This document shows positions 5,933 to 10,299 of a DNA stretch of 10,299 nt, piece by piece; positions within the stretch are counted from its first letter, which is position 1, and each line of letters begins with the position of its first letter. The stretch covers positions 1 to 10,299 of the forward strand of contig CAYMYK010000108.1 in NCBI GenBank assembly GCA_964394625.1, in the 5' to 3' direction. The position numbers and the translations under genes were made by a program. The notes below the pieces were generated by a model that ran no database searches, was not told the origin of the DNA, and saw nothing but the letters and a program-made list of their open reading frames with translations. The stretch comes from JAUVYV01 sp964394625 (GTDB taxonomy: Bacteria > Planctomycetota > Phycisphaerae > Sedimentisphaerales > Anaerobacaceae).

Positions 5933-7702
5933 ATGGCTACCGAAGACGGATACATAGAGCTGGTTGAAAAGGCCCGGCGCGGAGAGAGAGAGAGTTTGGA
6001 TCGTCTGGCTGAGGTGGTGAGGGTGCGCCTGCGGCAGTACGTGCAGCGTCTTACATTGGACGAGGAGTTGACGGAAGATATTGTTCAGGAGAGCATATTA
6101 GAGATGTACAGGGTATTCGCAAAGCTGCAGAGGGCGGATCGGTTCTGGGGCTGGCTTCGCGGGATAGCGTTTAACAAGGTTCGCAGCCATTACGGCCGGC
6201 GTTGGCGGCACCGGACGGTGAATTTGTCGGATTCGGCGGGCGAGGTCGCGGACAAGAACTCTGCGGGCGGCCTTGCGGATTTGGTGACGGCGGAACTCAA
6301 GCAGATAGTTATCGATTCGATGCGCTCACTGGAGCCGAGGCACCGGGCGATTTTGACGTTGCGGTGCTACGAAAATCTTCCGTACGCTGAAATCGCGAAG
6401 AACATGGGATGCAGCGAGTTCGGGGCGAGGGCGCTGTTTTACCGTGCGAAGAAGTCGCTGGCAAAGCAGCTCGGCCGGCACGGCTTCGGCAGGGGCTCCG
6501 TCTTGATGGCTCTGGTAATATTCGGCAAGATTACGGCACAGAGCAAAACGGCTGTGGCGGGGGTCTCGGCGACGGCGGCGAGCTTGAAGGTCGGCGTGCC
6601 GGCGGCGACGGCGGCCGTTCTGCTGAGCAAGACGGGCCTGGTGACGCTGACGGCGATTGGGGTATTAGGGGCCGGCACGATGATTGCCAGCCACCAGCCG
6701 AACAACCAGACGGGCCGGGCCGGTGAGCGGGCAGAGACGGCGTCGAGCGTTGCGGCACAGCCGGCTGCGGCTAATAAAGGTCTTGAGCAGTGGTGGTACT
6801 ATTATCCCAAAGGCGCCGGCGGGCCTGTGATGATGAGGGTGATGGCCTCGGCCGGGCCTGGCGAGCCGATGCGGTGTTTGTGGCGGCAGAACGAGCAGGG
6901 CAGCTACCGGCTCGACAGGGCAAATAACACGATATACATTGAGAACTACCGGCTGTACAACAGCGATTTGAGTGTGTTTCGGCTGCCAACCGATGGGCGG
7001 GAACTGACCCAGTTTATCGGCCGGATGGAGGGGCGGACATACGATGGCGACTATATTGCCGGCAGAGCGGAGGGACTGCTGGTGATTGCCAGCCAGCAGG
7101 GCAAAGCAGACGAGAGCGTCCGGCACATTAGCTATGAGTACGGTCTCTTAGAGGAGGAATACTTCAGTTACCCGCTGCCGATGGGGGTGAAGCTTGTGGA
7201 CGAGCGCGATGCGATGCACTGGCGGGGGTGGACGTATTTTCGGCTGAGCGGGCAAATCAACGGCGAAACGGTACGGGGGGCAGGGCGGATACCGTTTGTT
7301 TATGCGGCGAGCAGGGAGCATTCGGCGTGGCTTCGGCTCATCGTGGGGGCAAGGAGGATTATGGATACGAGCTTTCTGGGATTATCCCGGCCTTGGATGG
7401 GACTACATACTATTGATGTCGTGAGGAGGGATGCCGCCCGGGCGCACGTCGGGTTCCGCACCCAACGTGCGCCAGACGGCGGGGCAGAGGTTCGGCTTGG
7501 TGATGAGCAGGGCAGGGTTGTTTATACGATAGATATGGAAAAGGATTTGATTGAAAAGATAACGCTGGCGGGAAAGGGCAGGGATGGAGAGCTTGTGTTT
7601 TCTTATCTGGAGGATGTTGAAGGAGTGGCCGACGAATTTGTCGAGCCGAAAGGCGGATACGCCGAAGGACAGGCGTTCGACGTTTTCTTAGACAGAAATT
7701 AA
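5933..7702 (+). CDS. ECF-type sigma factor with membrane-anchored C-terminal extension
   Basis: A 589-residue fusion. Residues 8-95 form sigma region 2: DIVQESILEMYR (49-60) is the core-binding helix and FWGWLRGIAFNKVRSHYGRR (71-90) the -10 reading and melting part. Residues 122-180 form sigma region 4 (SLEPRHRAILTLRCYENLPY, then EIAKNMGCSEFGARALFYRA), which reads the -35. Regions 1.1 and 3 are missing, as in ECF factors. Residues 188-252 are hydrophobic or Ala-rich, with a likely transmembrane helix at 236-252. A low-complexity linker (253-282) leads to a roughly 300-residue domain, Trp/Tyr/Arg rich at its start (QWWYYYPKGAGG), that I cannot assign. Such long extensions are known for Planctomycetota ECF factors and are thought to replace a separate anti-sigma factor; none is encoded next door. 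The frame is open back to 5426, but the promoter at 5856 and the first sigma residues favour 5933; no clear ribosome site is present. Target genes unknown; the downstream LamG gene is a candidate. Confidence 0.88.
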   Translation: MATEDGYIELVEKARRGERESLDRLAEVVRVRLRQYVQRLTLDEELTEDIVQESILEMYRVFAKLQRADRFWGWLRGIAFNKVRSHYGRRWRHRTVNLSDSAGEVADKNSAGGLADLVTAELKQIVIDSMRSLEPRHRAILTLRCYENLPYAEIAKNMGCSEFGARALFYRAKKSLAKQLGRHGFGRGSVLMALVIFGKITAQSKTAVAGVSATAASLKVGVPAATAAVLLSKTGLVTLTAIGVLGAGTMIASHQPNNQTGRAGERAETASSVAAQPAAANKGLEQWWYYYPKGAGGPVMMRVMASAGPGEPMRCLWRQNEQGSYRLDRANNTIYIENYRLYNSDLSVFRLPTDGRELTQFIGRMEGRTYDGDYIAGRAEGLLVIASQQGKADESVRHISYEYGLLEEEYFSYPLPMGVKLVDERDAMHWRGWTYFRLSGQINGETVRGAGRIPFVYAASREHSAWLRLIVGARRIMDTSFLGLSRPWMGLHTIDVVRRDAARAHVGFRTQRAPDGGAEVRLGDEQGRVVYTIDMEKDLIEKITLAGKGRDGELVFSYLEDVEGVADEFVEPKGGYAEGQAFDVFLDRN

Positions 7703-7776
7703 CCGGCGAGGAGCCAAAAGAGGAAACAAAATTAAACTGTGAAGTGTTAAAAATAATTTGTGAAAGGAGCGAGATT

Positions 7777-10299
7777 ATGGAGACGAAAAAAATGAGACAA
7801 ATAATTTTGATGACAACAATGCTTTTAGCCCTGTCCGGGATTGTATGGGCGGACTGGACGACGCCGGTGCCGTTAACAGAGGTGAATACGGAGTACACAG
7901 AATCAAGTCCATTCCCATCTTACGATGGACTGAGTCTCTTTTTCACCCGGAGGGAGACGGACAGCTTCTACCACGACCGAATATATGAGGCAAGGCGGGA
8001 TGCTCCAACCGGGCCTTTTACATCAGTAACAGAACTGAGCGAATTGAACTCGGGCGGTCGGAACGTCATCTGGCCCTGGGTGTCGCCTGACAACCTGCGG
8101 ATGTACTACAGCAAGAGTGTGGCCCGCCTTATATTCAGCGAACGGGCATCGGTGGGTAATCCATGGCCTCAGGGGTCGGATATTACCGAACTGAACACCC
8201 TCGGCAGCGTGTACGACCCGACATTGACAACGGATGAATTAACCATAGTTTTCCACTCTCCGGATATCGCCGGGGGATATGGGGGCTATGACCTCTGGAC
8301 GGCCACACGCAGCGATACGGGTTCGCCCTTCGGCGATGTGAGGAACTTAGATGAGCTTAATACTTCATATAACGAGCTAAACAGCTTTATCTGCTCCGAC
8401 GGACTAACTTTATATTTCTCCTCGGACCGAAACGGCATATACCAGATATTCAGGGCCACGCGGTCGTCTGTTTCAGAGCCCTTTGGCGGCACCGTGCACC
8501 TTACTGCACTTGACACGCCATCAGGCAGCCAAGACCCTTCTATTTCCTCAGATGCAACAGCATTCTACTTCAGGACAGTAGAATCCGCCACCGACAAGCC
8601 GGATATTTACGTATCGTATTCCACTGAGCCGAATCTGGTGGCTCACTGGACGTTTGATGAAGGAGTGGGCACGGTTGCTTATGATTCGACCGGGGGTAAC
8701 GACGGGACTGTCAACGGGGCACAATGGACAACAGGCAAGATTGGAGGGGCATTGGAGTTCAGCGATGCCGACCAAGATTCTGTAGATGCTCCGGGTAGCA
8801 ACATTCCTGTTGGGGCAAGTGAGTTCACAATATCGGCGTGGATATATCCCTATGTTGACAACAGCGGGACGATAACGTTCTGGGGTGATCCGACGAGCAA
8901 CCATGCAAATGGATTCAGACTCCATTCACCCGGAATGTTCAGGCATTACTTCTGGCAGAATGACTATGATATTGCAACCGGCGATCTGACCGGAAAGTGG
9001 AGCCATGTGGTTATCGCACATGACGGGGGCGGGAACCGAAGGTTTTATCTCAATGGTACAGAGATAATCGGAACATACACTAACAAGCATACTCCCGACG
9101 TACAGCCGGGTAATGTTCGGATAGGAGCGCCTACTCCTACCGGGTGGACCTACTTCGATGGTAAGATGGACGACGTTCGTATATACAATCGGGCGTTGAC
9201 GGAGGAGGAGGTTTTGGCGTTGTATGAAGGGGGGTTGCCGGAGGGGCTCACGTATCATGTTGACCAGGCCGGTGGTGATGACAACAACGACGGGCTTACG
9301 AGGCAGACGGCGTTTTTGACGATACAGAAGGGGATTGACTCGGCCGTTGACGGGGATACGGTTCTGGTCTGGCCCGGTCTTTACAACGAGTCGATATACT
9401 TCGTCGATAAGTCAATAACGGTTAAGAGCGCCGACGACGCGGCGGTAATCGAGGCGGACGACCTCTACGCAGCGTCGTTCTATACGACCGAGGGGCAGGA
9501 CAGCGTATTGAAGAACTTTGTAATCAGCAACAGCGATACGGGGATTTTGGTTACCGACAGCCGGCCGACGATAAGCAATATCACCTTAGCGAACAATAAT
9601 CTGGGCATCGACGCCGAGTCGGGCGCTATGCCGGAAATCTACAACTGTATTTTCTACAACAACGGCACGGACGTCTGGAGATGCTCGGCGGATTACAGTA
9701 TGACGTCCGGGGCGGGCGATATGAATACGCCATTGGCGCACTGGCCGTTTGATGAGGAAAGCGGGCCGACGGCGTATGATTCGGCTGGGAGCAATGACGG
9801 GATATTGCATGGTGCGATATGGACGACTGGGAAGGCGAACGGAGGGCTTTGGTTTGAAGGGGTGGATGATTATGTGGAGCTACCCGATAACGAGCCGGTT
9901 TGGCTGCCAGAGAACGATTTTACGGTTTCATTATGGGTTAGATTTGATGGCGAGCCTGGCGCACGGCATGAGGTTCTGGTTGACTTGAACGCAGCAGCAA
10001 GCGGTACGCCTAGCAATAGGCAGGGTATTGTAGTGCACTGCAGAGAAGGCGAAGGAGGCCAATTAAGGTTCGCGTTCAGAACTGTAGATCTATCAGAAGA
10101 GGAGCTATGGACTTCGGCACTTCAATCAGGCCGTTGGTACCATGTGGTTGCCGTCCGCGAGGGTACCAATCAACGGTTATATCTTGACGGACAGGAAGAG
10201 GGTAACCGGGTCTGTACTTCGTCGCCTGTGAGCTACGTTGGCGGCTACGATGATGACAAGATTGCGATTGGTAGATATAGTGCAGCCAATAATCCCGCG
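7777..10299 (+). CDS. Secreted beta-propeller / LamG / beta-helix / LamG protein (partial at window end)
   Basis: The frame runs without a stop for 841 codons to the window end, so the C-terminus is missing. Residues 1-25 are a signal peptide, probably cleaved after VWA. Residues 27-283 carry repeated S-D-L--YF--- motifs (SPDNLRMYYSK, SDGLTLYFSSDRNG, SSDATAFYFR) typical of PD40/TolB-like beta-propellers. Residues 287-487 are a LamG/concanavalin-like domain opening HWTFDEG and closing DGKMDDVRIYNRALTEEEV. Residues 490-640 start HVDQAGGDDNNDGLT and continue with short strand repeats of a right-handed parallel beta-helix (DUF1565-like). A second LamG domain starts at 653 (AHWPFDEESG). LamG domains bind glycans or proteins, so a role in polysaccharide binding or surface attachment is likely; no catalytic motif is visible. 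AAAGGAG at 7763-7769, 7 bases before the ATG, fixes the start. It begins 74 bases after the sigma-factor stop, with no terminator or clear promoter between them. Confidence 0.88.
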   Translation, partial: METKKMRQIILMTTMLLALSGIVWADWTTPVPLTEVNTEYTESSPFPSYDGLSLFFTRRETDSFYHDRIYEARRDAPTGPFTSVTELSELNSGGRNVIWPWVSPDNLRMYYSKSVARLIFSERASVGNPWPQGSDITELNTLGSVYDPTLTTDELTIVFHSPDIAGGYGGYDLWTATRSDTGSPFGDVRNLDELNTSYNELNSFICSDGLTLYFSSDRNGIYQIFRATRSSVSEPFGGTVHLTALDTPSGSQDPSISSDATAFYFRTVESATDKPDIYVSYSTEPNLVAHWTFDEGVGTVAYDSTGGNDGTVNGAQWTTGKIGGALEFSDADQDSVDAPGSNIPVGASEFTISAWIYPYVDNSGTITFWGDPTSNHANGFRLHSPGMFRHYFWQNDYDIATGDLTGKWSHVVIAHDGGGNRRFYLNGTEIIGTYTNKHTPDVQPGNVRIGAPTPTGWTYFDGKMDDVRIYNRALTEEEVLALYEGGLPEGLTYHVDQAGGDDNNDGLTRQTAFLTIQKGIDSAVDGDTVLVWPGLYNESIYFVDKSITVKSADDAAVIEADDLYAASFYTTEGQDSVLKNFVISNSDTGILVTDSRPTISNITLANNNLGIDAESGAMPEIYNCIFYNNGTDVWRCSADYSMTSGAGDMNTPLAHWPFDEESGPTAYDSAGSNDGILHGAIWTTGKANGGLWFEGVDDYVELPDNEPVWLPENDFTVSLWVRFDGEPGARHEVLVDLNAAASGTPSNRQGIVVHCREGEGGQLRFAFRTVDLSEEELWTSALQSGRWYHVVAVREGTNQRLYLDGQEEGNRVCTSSPVSYVGGYDDDKIAIGRYSAANNPA

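Noticed and set aside
6439..7126. Several minus-strand frames of 70-150 codons within the sigma-factor gene
   Set aside because: They are shadows of a high-GC coding frame, with Pro/Arg/Ser-rich products and no start signals.

Overview
The window looks like a piece of a Planctomycetota chromosome, most likely class Phycisphaerae. This is inferred from gene content only: a Tat-exported Gfo/Idh/MocA oxidoreductase, an ECF-type sigma factor with a long membrane-anchored C-terminal extension, a pilin-like PilX/DUF7305-type protein, a GspC-like protein, and a large secreted protein combining a beta-propeller, LamG domains and a parallel beta-helix. No rRNA, tRNA, CRISPR array, insertion sequence or phage gene is visible.

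Layout. Positions 66-98 hold an intrinsic terminator, probably for a + strand gene that ends before the window. A two-gene minus-strand operon follows, read from about 1318 down to 186. It has a clear sigma70-type promoter (1325-1353), a membrane protein with a GspC/PulC-like periplasmic domain (846-1265) and a PAS-domain protein with a short coiled coil (186-815). A stretch of about 340 bases with no supportable gene leads to a second strong promoter on the + strand (1697-1725), which is overlaid by two 11-bp dyads. It drives a compact module: two tandemly duplicated four-helix membrane proteins (1891-2322, 2315-2752) and a small XRE/Cro-type regulator (2739-2957), all overlapping. The Tat oxidoreductase (3006-4259) follows 48 bp later and may be cotranscribed or independent.

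On the minus strand, converging on the oxidoreductase, is the PilX-like protein (4273-5502). Its 5' side and that of the divergent sigma-factor gene share a 430-bp intergenic region. This region contains a sigma28-like promoter candidate, two small leader hairpins, a 10-bp direct repeat, a 13-bp-stem hairpin and a good sigma70-type promoter for the sigma factor. The sigma factor (5933-7702) carries sigma2 and sigma4 domains, then a membrane segment and a roughly 330-residue domain I cannot assign. The last gene (7777 to beyond the window end) encodes the multidomain secreted protein.

How the parts may work together: three regulatory modules sit side by side. These are a possible autoregulated XRE/membrane-protein unit, a sigma factor with what may be a built-in sensor or anti-sigma part, and a PAS protein paired with a secretion-like membrane protein. 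They are interspersed with exported or surface proteins (oxidoreductase, pilin-like protein, LamG protein). A link between the sigma factor and the downstream LamG gene is plausible from position but unproven.
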